This document shows positions 13,614 through 20,747 of a stretch of DNA of 30,860 bases, one piece after another. The DNA is from CAZVPZ01 sp964629245 (lineage in GTDB: Archaea > Nanohalarchaeota > Nanosalinia > Nanosalinales > Nanosalinaceae), in NCBI GenBank assembly GCA_964629245.1, contig CAZVPZ010000013.1:1-30860 (forward strand), read 5' to 3'. Position numbers and translations under genes: made by a program. The notes under the pieces are model-generated. The model did not search any database. It was not told the origin of the DNA and saw nothing but the letters and a program-made list of their open reading frames with translations. How positions within the stretch are numbered: position 1 is the stretch's first letter; each line of letters starts with the position of its first letter.

Positions 13614-15611
13614 TCAGAGCGGTGTGTTCCTGAGAAGCTGGGCGTTGAGCGCGACTATGACTGTTGACGCCGACATCAGTAGAGCTCCTACAGCGGGCGA
13701 GAGAAGGATGCTGAATGGCGCGAGTATTCCCGCAGCAAGGGGTATGGCGAGTGCGTTGTAGCCGGTGGCCCAGAAGAGGTTCTGCACCATCTTCCTGTAG
13801 CTCGCACCGCTCAGCCTTACCAGCTTGACGACATCCAGAGTGTTGTTCTTGACCAGGACGATATCCGCGGACTCCACCGCCACGTCCGTCCCCGAACCGA
13901 TTGCTATCCCCACATCGGCCCTTGCAAGCGCCGGCGCGTCATTAACACCGTCTCCCACCATCGCGACCTTTTTCCCCTGCTCCTGCAGCTCCTGGACTTT
14001 CTGGTCCTTGTCCTCGGGCAGCACCTCCGCAAAATAGATGTCGATTCCAAGCTCTTCGGCGACCGCTTCTGCCACCTCTTCACTGTCACCTGTCAGCATC
14101 GCGACCTCGATACCTCTTTCCTGGAGCCTGTCGACCGCCTCCCGGCTCTCCTCCCGGATGACATCTGCGAGGGCTACCGCAGCGACGGCCTTGCCCTCCT
14201 CGACCAGGTAGACGACGGACTGTGCCTTCGAGGCAGAGTCCCGAGCGAACTCTTCTAGGGCGTCGGGGACTTCGACGCCGTCCTTCTTGATCATGTTGTG
14301 GCCGCCGACATGTAGAATCCGCCCGTCGATTTCCGCTCTCACACCCCGCCCCTTGATAGCCCTGAACCCGTCCGAATCAGGGACCTCGACCCCGCGTTTT
14401 TCAGCCTCCCTTCTGATGGCCTCGGCTATCATGTGTTCCGAATCTCTCTCGACCGCGGCCATCAGCGCCAGCGCCTCATCCTCGTCAAGTGAAGGCGCCG
14501 AACTCGCGGCTACCACACCCTGTTCTCCCTCTGTCAGGGTCCCTGTCTTGTCGAATATAACCGTGTCGAGTTCCCGGGCCTCCTCCATGGCTATCCTGTC
14601 CCGGATAAGTATACCGTTCTTCGCTGCAAGAGAAGTATTTATCGCGACCACGAGAGGTATTGCGAGTCCGAGGGCGTGGGGGCACGCTATAACCAGAACT
14701 GTTACAGCCCTCTCTATCACCACTGCGTCGAATCCCACTGCGATTGTCCAGGCCAGGGATGTCAGGAGCCCCGAGCCCACCGCTATATAGAAAAGCCATC
14801 CGGCAGCTCTATCCGCCAGAAGCTGGGTCTCGGACTTACTTTCCCTTGCCTCCGCCACTAGCCTCATTATACCGGAGAGAGCTGTATCCTCGCCCGTGGC
14901 CTCTATCTCGACCCGGAGGCTTCCATCATTGTTAACCGTCCCGGCTATGACTTCATCACCGGGCTGCTTGTCAACGGGCTTCGATTCCCCTGTTATCATG
15001 GCTTCGTCAACACTGGATTCGCCTTCTAGAACGGTCCCGTCTGCTGGAACTGAAGCACCAGGACGCACCAGTACCGTATCGTCCTCCTTCAGTTCCGAGA
15101 CTGGCACCTCCTCCACGGAGCCATCTTCCGTCACGCGCTCCGCCGTGTCCGGCATCAGCTTCGCCAGCTCGTCCAGTGCTCCAGACGCCTTTCTCACCGA
15201 CCGCATCTCTATCCAGTGACCGAGAAGCATCACGTCTATCAGGGTCACCAGCTCCCAGAAGAACCCTGTTTGCGAGGGCACGAACAGCGAGGCGATGCTG
15301 TAGATGAACGCTACGCCTATCGCGAGCGATATCAGCATCATCATGCCTGGCTCTCGGTCTTCCAGTTCACTCCTCGCCATCTTCAGGAAGGGCAGCCCGC
15401 CGTAGAGGAAGATGACTACGGACAGAAAGGGGGTTAGCCACTCGCTGCCAGGGAACACGGGTGCGGAGAACTTGAATGTTTCCTGTATGAACGGGCTGTA
15501 GACCAGTACCGGTATGGAGAGGACTAGAGAAACCCAGAACTTCCGTCTGAACATCTGCTCTTGGTGCCGGTGGCCTGAATCAGAATTGCCGTGATGATCC
15601 TTGTGTTCCAT
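13614..15611 (-). CDS. copB: CopB-type (CPH, P1B-3) heavy-metal P-type ATPase, probably copper exporter
   Basis: 665 residues. His-rich N-terminus (HKDHHGNSDSGHRH) instead of a CxxC domain, then eight membrane helices. Metal-site motif CPHALGLAIP at 310-319 places it in the CPH (CopB, copper/silver) class rather than CPC (CopA). Catalytic parts: TGES 207-210, phosphorylated Asp in DKTGT 354-358, nucleotide domain, TGDS 507-510 and GDGVND 553-558. The usual SEHP (His-Pro) motif reads SEHMIA at 391-396. Last gene of the four-gene metal operon starting at 16818, so it is probably repressed through the dyad at 16826-16846. Metal identity inferred from CPH and from the regulator context. Confidence 0.92.
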   Translation of the reverse strand: MEHKDHHGNSDSGHRHQEQMFRRKFWVSLVLSIPVLVYSPFIQETFKFSAPVFPGSEWLTPFLSVVIFLYGGLPFLKMARSELEDREPGMMMLISLAIGVAFIYSIASLFVPSQTGFFWELVTLIDVMLLGHWIEMRSVRKASGALDELAKLMPDTAERVTEDGSVEEVPVSELKEDDTVLVRPGASVPADGTVLEGESSVDEAMITGESKPVDKQPGDEVIAGTVNNDGSLRVEIEATGEDTALSGIMRLVAEARESKSETQLLADRAAGWLFYIAVGSGLLTSLAWTIAVGFDAVVIERAVTVLVIACPHALGLAIPLVVAINTSLAAKNGILIRDRIAMEEARELDTVIFDKTGTLTEGEQGVVAASSAPSLDEDEALALMAAVERDSEHMIAEAIRREAEKRGVEVPDSDGFRAIKGRGVRAEIDGRILHVGGHNMIKKDGVEVPDALEEFARDSASKAQSVVYLVEEGKAVAAVALADVIREESREAVDRLQERGIEVAMLTGDSEEVAEAVAEELGIDIYFAEVLPEDKDQKVQELQEQGKKVAMVGDGVNDAPALARADVGIAIGSGTDVAVESADIVLVKNNTLDVVKLVRLSGASYRKMVQNLFWATGYNALAIPLAAGILAPFSILLSPAVGALLMSASTVIVALNAQLLRNTPL

Positions 15612-15629
15612 GAAAGCATCTCCTGGAGT

Positions 15630-15896
15630 CTAATTGGCCTTTCGACCTGTTAAATCATGTATGTAAACGAACGCCCAGCCGGTAGCGTAGCCTGTGATAA
15701 AGGCCCCGGCTATCCCTAGAAGCGCGGTCAAAGGGTCAAAGGCACTGACTGTGTAGGTCGAGGAAAGGAAGTGTGCTGATTCAACAGCGTCTACAACCGG
15801 CTGTCCGATACCAGCCCATACTGCTGTAATCCACAGCAAATGCATGGCGGCGAAAACCGTTCCCAGTGATATGCCTGCGGTGTTCCCGTCATTCAT
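15630..15896 (-). CDS. Small two-helix membrane protein in metal operon (DUF5676-like)
   Basis: 88 residues with helices at about 10-33 (LGTVFAAMHLLWITAVWAG) and 55-78 (LTALLGIAGAFITGYATGWAFVYI), connected by a loop with HFLSSTYTVSAFDP. Size and pattern resemble DUF5676 membrane proteins, which are often near copper P-type ATPases; this is my recollection and tentative. The start ATG shares a base with the preceding gene's stop (TGATG) and copB follows 18 bases after, so all are co-translated. Role unknown, perhaps assembly or metal delivery to CopB. Confidence 0.65.
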   Translation of the reverse strand: MNDGNTAGISLGTVFAAMHLLWITAVWAGIGQPVVDAVESAHFLSSTYTVSAFDPLTALLGIAGAFITGYATGWAFVYIHDLTGRKAN

Positions 15897-16543
15897 CAGC
15901 AGTCACCCACCCAGTCTCCTTTGCTGGATGAAACTCCTCTGTATTCGTTAGAGGCGAGGTTCACATATGTGACCTCGGCCCCCCGTTCCTGTAGTCCTTT
16001 CATCTTGGACTTTGTCTGTGCTGGGAAGTAACGGATTTTCCATCTGGAAACTTCCTCGAAGATTTCATTGTCCGTTATCTCTTCTCCATGGTTCTTCAGG
16101 AGATATTTGGTGAGCCCTCTCATAGCTACTGCGTGGGCACATCCACAGCCCGGTTCTCCATTTTCAGTGATGACTGCTTGAGCTTCACAACAGTATTCAC
16201 AGGAGATACCGCCATTCATCTCATATAGGATGTTGATGTACCGCTGCTTGTTCGTGTTAGATAGTTCTATACTGTCACGGGAGGCGAATTTCTGGATTGT
16301 CTTCTCCGCTTTTTGAGGGTTGTCTCGGCTCACATCTTGGTATCTGACACCGAGTTCTTCACCGTAGATATCCGGAGTGCCTGTGGGCAGGGAGACGGTC
16401 TGGGCGTTTTGCTGGCTTGGTTCAGCGTTTCTTATCGATTCCACCTGCTGCTCAAGTTGGACAAGTCTGAAAGCGGTAAAACCGGATGTTAGGAGTGAAG
16501 CGAAGACAAGAACGGAAAGGACATGTGTTGAATTTATCTTCAT
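15896..16543 (-). CDS. Exported protein with Cys cluster (CEYCC...CGCAH), metal operon
   Basis: 215 residues. N-terminal helix about 8-27 (VLSVLVFASLLTSGFTAF) is a signal anchor, followed by a short coiled coil and a conserved-looking region: GGISCEYCC (Cys115, 118, 119) and GCGCAHAVAMRG (Cys133, 135, His137), a probable metal site, then helical sequence. The tail holds NLASNEYRG and ends in Cys. No match to a named family that I know. Outside-facing Cys site beside CopB suggests metal binding or transfer in the pseudoperiplasm. It overlaps the next gene by one base and follows the Met-rich gene after two bases. Confidence 0.75.
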   Translation of the reverse strand: MKINSTHVLSVLVFASLLTSGFTAFRLVQLEQQVESIRNAEPSQQNAQTVSLPTGTPDIYGEELGVRYQDVSRDNPQKAEKTIQKFASRDSIELSNTNKQRYINILYEMNGGISCEYCCEAQAVITENGEPGCGCAHAVAMRGLTKYLLKNHGEEITDNEIFEEVSRWKIRYFPAQTKSKMKGLQERGAEVTYVNLASNEYRGVSSSKGDWVGDC

Positions 16544-16545
16544 TT

Positions 16546-16818
16546 TTACTGTTCGACCGCCTTATCTGTGATTTTCTGGTAGAGATAGACTATTCCGAGG
16601 ATTACAAGTATCCAGAACGCGAGGCCGAAGATCATGCCGAACCATCCCATCCCCCACATATTGTATCCCATCATGTGGACCCCGTTGTGCATCCAGCTCC
16701 CGCCATCGCTCCACATCATCCCGGGGCCGTAGTAGCTCTGGTCCTGCTCGGTGTGAGCCATTACAGAAGTTATCAGCGTTAGAAGTGTTGCTGCCGCCAG
16801 GCTAATTTTCTTGAACAT
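16546..16818 (-). CDS. Met/His/Trp-rich small membrane protein, first gene of metal operon
   Basis: 90 residues. Signal peptide 1-19 (MFKKISLAAATLLTLITSVMA), a lumenal stretch very rich in Met, His, Trp, Gly and Tyr (YYGPGMMWSDGGSWMHNG, VHMMGYNMWGMGW), and one helix (FGMIFGLAFWILVILGIVYLY) with a short tail. Met/His-rich outer segments are common in copper-handling proteins. ATG 16818 is chosen over the in-frame GTG at 16827, which lies inside the operator dyad. A TATA box (CATATAAAG on the minus strand, 16851-16859) lies just beyond the dyad. Function probably copper capture near the membrane; inferred. Confidence 0.7.
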   Translation of the reverse strand: MFKKISLAAATLLTLITSVMAHTEQDQSYYGPGMMWSDGGSWMHNGVHMMGYNMWGMGWFGMIFGLAFWILVILGIVYLYQKITDKAVEQ

Positions 16819-16825
16819 CAGAACC

Positions 16826-16846
16826 ACCTATCAATATATGATAGGT
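16826..16846. promoter_or_regulatory. Perfect dyad operator between TATA box and start of metal operon
   Basis: Arms ACCTATCA (16826-16833) and TGATAGGT (16839-16846) are perfectly complementary, with a five-base AT spacer. It sits between the TATA box (16851-16859) and the start codon (16818), where a bound protein would block initiation. Its core TATCA-N5-TGATA recurs at 17487-17501. Confidence 0.75.
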
Positions 16847-16850
16847 CGGT

Positions 16851-16859
16851 CTTTATATG
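16851..16859 (-). promoter_or_regulatory. TATA box of metal operon
   Basis: Reads CATATAAAG on the minus strand, about 33-41 bases before ATG 16818, predicting a start near 16826-16829, inside or at the edge of the operator dyad. Confidence 0.6.
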
Positions 16860-16869
16860 ATGTTCCTCT

Positions 16870-17487
16870 CTACGCCAGCTTGATTCTTATGAAGTCTCCA
16901 TCCCTGATAACGTAGTCTCCGGGGTCTTCCAGCTCGTTTCCGTTGGCTTTAACCGTCAAATTAGCCGGTTCTCCATCACAACGGCTCTTGCCATATATGC
17001 TGTTATCCGTAAACTGCGTTCCGAGCCGGTTCATCACCCAGCCAAGAGTTGCCTGTTCTCTATCTTTCCGGATTCCTTCGAGATGGAAACGGGTTTCTCC
17101 GTGGGTGTGTGCCAGCATGGGGCCTCCCTGTGGAACTCTGTTCTCCCCGCAGACGGTTATCCGGTAACTGGCGTGCCAGTGGACAGCCTCACCTATCCCG
17201 ATACTGGAGTTGGTGGCAGGACGGGACTGCGACATGTCTATGTTCTGGACTGCTATGGCACCGCCTCCTATAACTAGGGCGCCGATGATCGCTGCAATCG
17301 AACCGTACTTTAACTTCTGTTTACGGTTGTGCTCCTTGGTACTGGCCTTCTGCTTCAGCCTGTTAAGCTCCGATTTTTTGTCGCCCTCCTCGTGACTGGA
17401 CATCTCATCCTCGTGCTCCTTCAACTCATGTTCCAGTCGCGCCTTCTTGCTGGAGAATTTTTCGTCACAGTAACCGCAGGCAGTCAT
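16870..17487 (-). CDS. Zinc-finger / membrane helix / His-rich exported domain protein
   Basis: 205 residues from ATG 17487 (an in-frame start at 17562 would run through the promoter and into the divergent gene). Cys4-x2-Cys7-x12-His20-x4-His25 is a single C2H2 zinc finger, followed by a charged cytoplasmic linker to 60, a helix at 61-81, and an outer domain with HWHASYRITVCGE (His103, His105), LAHTHGE (His127, His129), His135 and two cysteines (113, 170). The C-terminus ends in a ubiquitin-like-looking strand pattern (VIRDGDFIRIKLA). A protein with a metal-binding inside finger and metal-rich outside face could sense or bind metal across the membrane. No family name known to me. Confidence 0.75.
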   Translation of the reverse strand: MTACGYCDEKFSSKKARLEHELKEHEDEMSSHEEGDKKSELNRLKQKASTKEHNRKQKLKYGSIAAIIGALVIGGGAIAVQNIDMSQSRPATNSSIGIGEAVHWHASYRITVCGENRVPQGGPMLAHTHGETRFHLEGIRKDREQATLGWVMNRLGTQFTDNSIYGKSRCDGEPANLTVKANGNELEDPGDYVIRDGDFIRIKLA

Positions 17488-17501
17488 ATCATATAGTGAT
17501 A
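17487..17501. promoter_or_regulatory. Second TATCA-N5-TGATA operator
   Basis: TATCA (17487-17491) and TGATA (17497-17501) with a five-base spacer; the same core as 16829-16843. The centre is about 21 bases downstream of the minus-strand TATA box, nearly the same geometry as at the metal operon (about 19). Confidence 0.65.
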
Positions 17502-17542
17502 CGTGGGTTGTCTTTATACTTCTTATACTCCAAACTGTTTCT
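17488..17542. promoter_or_regulatory. Divergent promoter of regulator and zinc-finger membrane protein
   Basis: Only 55 bases separate the two starts. On the minus side, the TATA-like box AGTATAAAGA (about 17510-17519) is 23-32 bases before ATG 17487. On the plus side, TTATACT occurs twice (17514-17520 and 17523-17529), as a direct repeat, either of which can serve the regulator start at 17543. The promoters overlap, so one bound protein could control both. Confidence 0.6.
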
Positions 17543-17944
17543 ATGGGGGAGATTAAACTCACACATGTTTACCGGCTATACACTCTGCTTCTGCTCCGGT
17601 CGGACCCCCGTTGTGGATACGAGATAATAGACCGGATTGAGGAGATGACGGGAGACAAGCCCAGCACATCTCACATCTATCCGTTCCTCTCCGAACTGGA
17701 GGAAAGAGGCTACCTTGAATCAGAGGAGGGGAGCAGGGGCAAGAAGATGTACAGCCTCACACCTGAAGGACAGGAGTTCGTAGAGGAGCAACTGGCCTCG
17801 ATGGGCGAGATGGTTTACGCAGCTGTTCAGGACAAGGTAGAGGCGTGCTCTCACTGCGACTGTCAGATATACGACAAGGGTTACAGGAAGGATGGCAAGA
17901 TATACTGTTGCGAACACTGTGCAGAGGCTGCTGAGTCACATTAG
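17543..17944 (+). CDS. PadR-like winged-helix regulator with C-terminal TRASH-like Cys domain
   Basis: 133 residues. The N-terminal part is a PadR-type winged helix: HVYRLYTLLLLRSDPRCGYEIIDRIEE, STSHIYPFLSELEERGYLE, then the wing (RGKKMYSLTPEG) and a dimer helix. The C-terminal 33 residues hold Cys102, 105, 107 (CSHCDC) and Cys122, 123, 126 (YCCEHC), with an aromatic GYRKDGKIY between them: the layout of TRASH/metallochaperone-like metal-sensing domains. Metal binding to the Cys cluster would release or change DNA binding at TATCA-N5-TGATA sites. The TRASH domain in archaeal copper regulators (CopT-like) is established knowledge; the PadR pairing here is what is seen. Confidence 0.82.
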   Translation: MGEIKLTHVYRLYTLLLLRSDPRCGYEIIDRIEEMTGDKPSTSHIYPFLSELEERGYLESEEGSRGKKMYSLTPEGQEFVEEQLASMGEMVYAAVQDKVEACSHCDCQIYDKGYRKDGKIYCCEHCAEAAESH

Positions 17945-18003
17945 CCAAAATTTGAGGCGTATATCTCCCGGTTTAATAAGTCGATTGAAGAAAATAGTAT
18001 CCC

Positions 18004-18393
18004 ATGAGGGTCCTCTATGTCTGCACAGGAAACAGCTTCAGGAGCCCTGTAGCGGAGGCACTGACGCGGAAGTACCACCCGGATTTCGACGTGGAATCCG
18101 CGGGCACGAACGCTGCTGACAGGGTTTCGCCGGTCGGCGAGAAACTGCTGAAACTTGTGGACGCGGACCAGTACCTGAAACCCGAACCCGACCAGGTCAC
18201 GAAAAGGGCGGTCGACGACGCTGATCTTATAGTGGCGATGAAGCCGGAGCACCGCGACTATCTCGTCGAGAACTTCGATCTTGAGAGAGGGGAAGTGGAG
18301 GTCTGGAACGTCAAAGACCCTGTAAATCCCGGTGTGATGGCCCCGGTGCAGTTACTGAAGCTTAGGAGGAAGGTAAGGTCAATGGAGGAATAG
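18004..18393 (+). CDS. Low-molecular-weight protein-tyrosine phosphatase family protein
   Basis: 129 residues. The CX5R loop VLYVCTGNSFRSPVAEA near the N-terminus is the phosphatase/arsenate reductase P-loop (Cys7 or so, Arg13). The general acid Asp is in VKDPVNPG. In classic LMW-PTPs the loop reads CxGNxCRS; here Phe replaces the second Cys, so redox-type arsenate reductase activity is unlikely and tyrosine phosphatase activity more so. A TTTAATAA box 24-31 bases before ATG 18004 fits a leaderless mRNA. The 3' end overlaps the convergent membrane-protein gene by 15 bases. Confidence 0.85.
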   Translation: MRVLYVCTGNSFRSPVAEALTRKYHPDFDVESAGTNAADRVSPVGEKLLKLVDADQYLKPEPDQVTKRAVDDADLIVAMKPEHRDYLVENFDLERGEVEVWNVKDPVNPGVMAPVQLLKLRRKVRSMEE

Positions 18394-18789
18394 CTCCCGG
18401 CTAGAATACACATCCATGATGATGTGAACGCCAAGCATGGCGAGCGTCAGCAGACCGAGCCGCGGGTCGAACTGGTAGATCGCGATAGACGCGATTCCCA
18501 CCAGCACCAGGTGGCTAAGCAGCCCCTCACTATCTGAAACAGCGTTCTCGATTATCTCCTCGTTCTCGGTTACCACAGTCCGGAAATCGTTCAACGCTGA
18601 GACCAGGTGGCTCCAGCCACCGGTGTTTTTCCTGGCTATCAGGAAATGGTCGAGGTCGATAAGGACACTCACTGCCACAGCATAGATGAAAAGTCCGGCG
18701 AAGCCGGTTGCGGTGATGCTGGTGTAGAGCAAGAATATGAAAACCGGCGCGGAGAGGAAAGATATCTTGAAGTGGTCTATAGCTTCCAT
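18379..18789 (-). CDS. DUF457/YdjM-like membrane protein
   Basis: 136 residues, about four membrane helices. Conserved-type polar residues lie in or next to the helices: His6, SVLIDLDHFLIARKN (Asp45, Asp47, His48), His61, His93, and GVHIIMDVY (His122, Asp126). The H/D pattern resembles the YdjM/DUF457 'putative metal-dependent hydrolase' membrane family; the match is by pattern and not certain. It starts four bases after the NFACT stop, so is the last gene of the smc operon, and overlaps the end of the phosphatase gene on the other strand. Confidence 0.65.
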   Translation of the reverse strand: MEAIDHFKISFLSAPVFIFLLYTSITATGFAGLFIYAVAVSVLIDLDHFLIARKNTGGWSHLVSALNDFRTVVTENEEIIENAVSDSEGLLSHLVLVGIASIAIYQFDPRLGLLTLAMLGVHIIMDVYSSRELFLH

Positions 18790-18793
18790 CCTA

Positions 18794-20698
18794 TCACTCT
18801 TTCAGGTCTGACTTCCCCGGTGGAAGAGATCTTATTATATAGTCAAGCTCAATATCGTAACCTTTATCAGCGAACCGGGAGTTTATCTCCTTCGCTACAT
18901 CGGACTTCTTCCTCCTGCCGGGCGCCAGTTTCACTGCGAACTCGCAGTTTGCCTCCACCGCGCTCACGGGTCCCGACATCGGAACGTAAACGCCGTCCTC
19001 CATCTCGTACGGTCCGACCGCTACCTCAACCGAGACATTCCTGACGTAGTCCCTCTCTCCCCTTATGACGAACGCACCCTTTCCAATGTGTTCTCCCGAT
19101 TCCGGTTCCTTCGTGACCTGGTCCGGATCGACGTAGTAGGCGCTTCCTGAACCTATGCCGCGCTTCCACATGCTGGAAAAGCTGACAGCGGCCTTCGCCG
19201 CCTCCTCGATAGTTGCCTCACCTGCGTCTCTCCCATCTTTCACTGCCACGCTTGGTGCCGCGTCGAAGTCCGCATGGAAATACAGGTCGCTGTCCTCCAA
19301 GTGCTTTTTCACCAGCATCTCGTTTGTCTGCGCGTCCCGGCCCGCGATCACGAGGTAGTCCCCGCTGGAGAAGAACCACCTGTACTTCTCAAACCACTTC
19401 TTGGACCGCTTCGAGGTCTGGTCTTCCATCCCGTCCTCGATGTCTACCTCTTCTTCGTCAAGCTCCTTCAACTGCCGACGGGTCTCTTCGAGCGCCTTTC
19501 TCGCGCTCTCCATCTTCTGCTCCGACTGCTTCGCCCTGTCGTAGTACCTCGACGCGGTCGCCTCCAGGTCCTCGCCCGGTTCCACCTTGATATTCCGGCC
19601 CTCGACCTCGACCACCACGAAACCCTGCCGCTCGTTGAAGGACCTGATTCGGCCTGTCATCTCTTTATCCGAGTTCCTTATCCGTTCCTCCATCTCGTCC
19701 CAGCCGTGCTTCTCTATACCCTCTTCCACCGCATCCTTCACCTCTTCCAGCAGCTGATAGTTCTGGTAGATGAGTTCGGCTTTCTCCCGGTTCTCCCTTG
19801 AAGACTGCTCCAGGCCCTCTATCTTCCTCTCTTGCTGTTCCAGCTGTTTTTCGAGACCCTCTTTCTTCTCCTCGTAGACCGACCGCTTCTCCCGCCTTCT
19901 CTCCTTCTCTTGCCTGCGGTAGAAGTACTCGTCCAGCGCCCGCGAAAACAGGTCGAAGTACTCGGTGTCGCGGCCTCCGTAGGTCTCGAGTTCAAACGGA
20001 GCGGCCCTCTCTGGCCCGCCGTCATCGAGGTAGAGCACCGGCTCCGGGTTTCCCGCGTCGTCCAGTATCTCTTCAAAAGCGTGCCGCACCCGCTCTTTTT
20101 CTTCCCCGTCTAGTTCAGATATCTCGGTCGATTTATCCACTCCCGCTCTCGCACACAGTTCCTCCGCATACGTCCCTCCCAGCGAGAGGTCGGACGCCAG
20201 GCGGCGCACCAGTTCTCCCTCTTCCATAATATCGAGTATGTCTTCACCGCGGGGATCGGTCGCGGGCTCGGGATAAGAATACTCCTCGCCGACGAAAACG
20301 GCTCGGTCGGCCCACTCCTCCTGTCTTAGCGCCCCTATTATCTTTTCGCCCTCAAGCAGGATAAAGTTGCCCTTGCCGAACAGCTCGCAGATGAGTGAAA
20401 CGTCGCCGCATCTTATCTCTAGGATGCGGTCGAAGCCTTCCTGCTCGATAGAACCTACCCGGCCGAGATGCTTCCTCAGCTCCATCGCGAAGCCGGGCGG
20501 TCTCTCAGGGTTGTCGCGCTTGTAGTTTGAGAGGAATGCGTAGCTCGGGCCGATTATCAACCGTTTCTTCTCATCGCCCGGCACGTAGATCTCTAGCGTC
20601 AGCTCGTCGCCGCGCTGGTAGACTTGCTGGACGAAACCGTCCTCCAGATGCTTCAGTTCCTCTTCGAGCACCGAGAGGTCGAGCGAGGTTATCTCCAT
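18794..20698 (-). CDS. rqcH: NFACT-family protein (RqcH/NEMF/Rqc2 homologue)
   Basis: 634 residues from ATG 20698 (MEITSLDLSVLEEEL). The frame is open further upstream to 20824, but that part overlaps scpB and is not conserved-looking. NFACT-N with the tRNA-binding Asp-Arg pair (EGFDRILEI, Asp90-Arg91), a middle helical/HhH part, a long coiled coil (about 265-445), and the C-terminal NFACT-R domain (WFFSSGDYLVIAGRDAQTNE, LYFHADFDAAPSVAVKDG). RqcH/Rqc2 adds C-terminal alanine tails to nascent chains on split large subunits in ribosome-associated quality control; archaeal members are thought to act alike. It follows scpB after about 50 bases. Confidence 0.9.
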   Translation of the reverse strand: MEITSLDLSVLEEELKHLEDGFVQQVYQRGDELTLEIYVPGDEKKRLIIGPSYAFLSNYKRDNPERPPGFAMELRKHLGRVGSIEQEGFDRILEIRCGDVSLICELFGKGNFILLEGEKIIGALRQEEWADRAVFVGEEYSYPEPATDPRGEDILDIMEEGELVRRLASDLSLGGTYAEELCARAGVDKSTEISELDGEEKERVRHAFEEILDDAGNPEPVLYLDDGGPERAAPFELETYGGRDTEYFDLFSRALDEYFYRRQEKERRREKRSVYEEKKEGLEKQLEQQERKIEGLEQSSRENREKAELIYQNYQLLEEVKDAVEEGIEKHGWDEMEERIRNSDKEMTGRIRSFNERQGFVVVEVEGRNIKVEPGEDLEATASRYYDRAKQSEQKMESARKALEETRRQLKELDEEEVDIEDGMEDQTSKRSKKWFEKYRWFFSSGDYLVIAGRDAQTNEMLVKKHLEDSDLYFHADFDAAPSVAVKDGRDAGEATIEEAAKAAVSFSSMWKRGIGSGSAYYVDPDQVTKEPESGEHIGKGAFVIRGERDYVRNVSVEVAVGPYEMEDGVYVPMSGPVSAVEANCEFAVKLAPGRRKKSDVAKEINSRFADKGYDIELDYIIRSLPPGKSDLKE

Positions 20699-20747
20699 AA
20701 GGTGATTCACGAGCCAATTTACAAAAAGATGCAGCGCACCCGAACTC

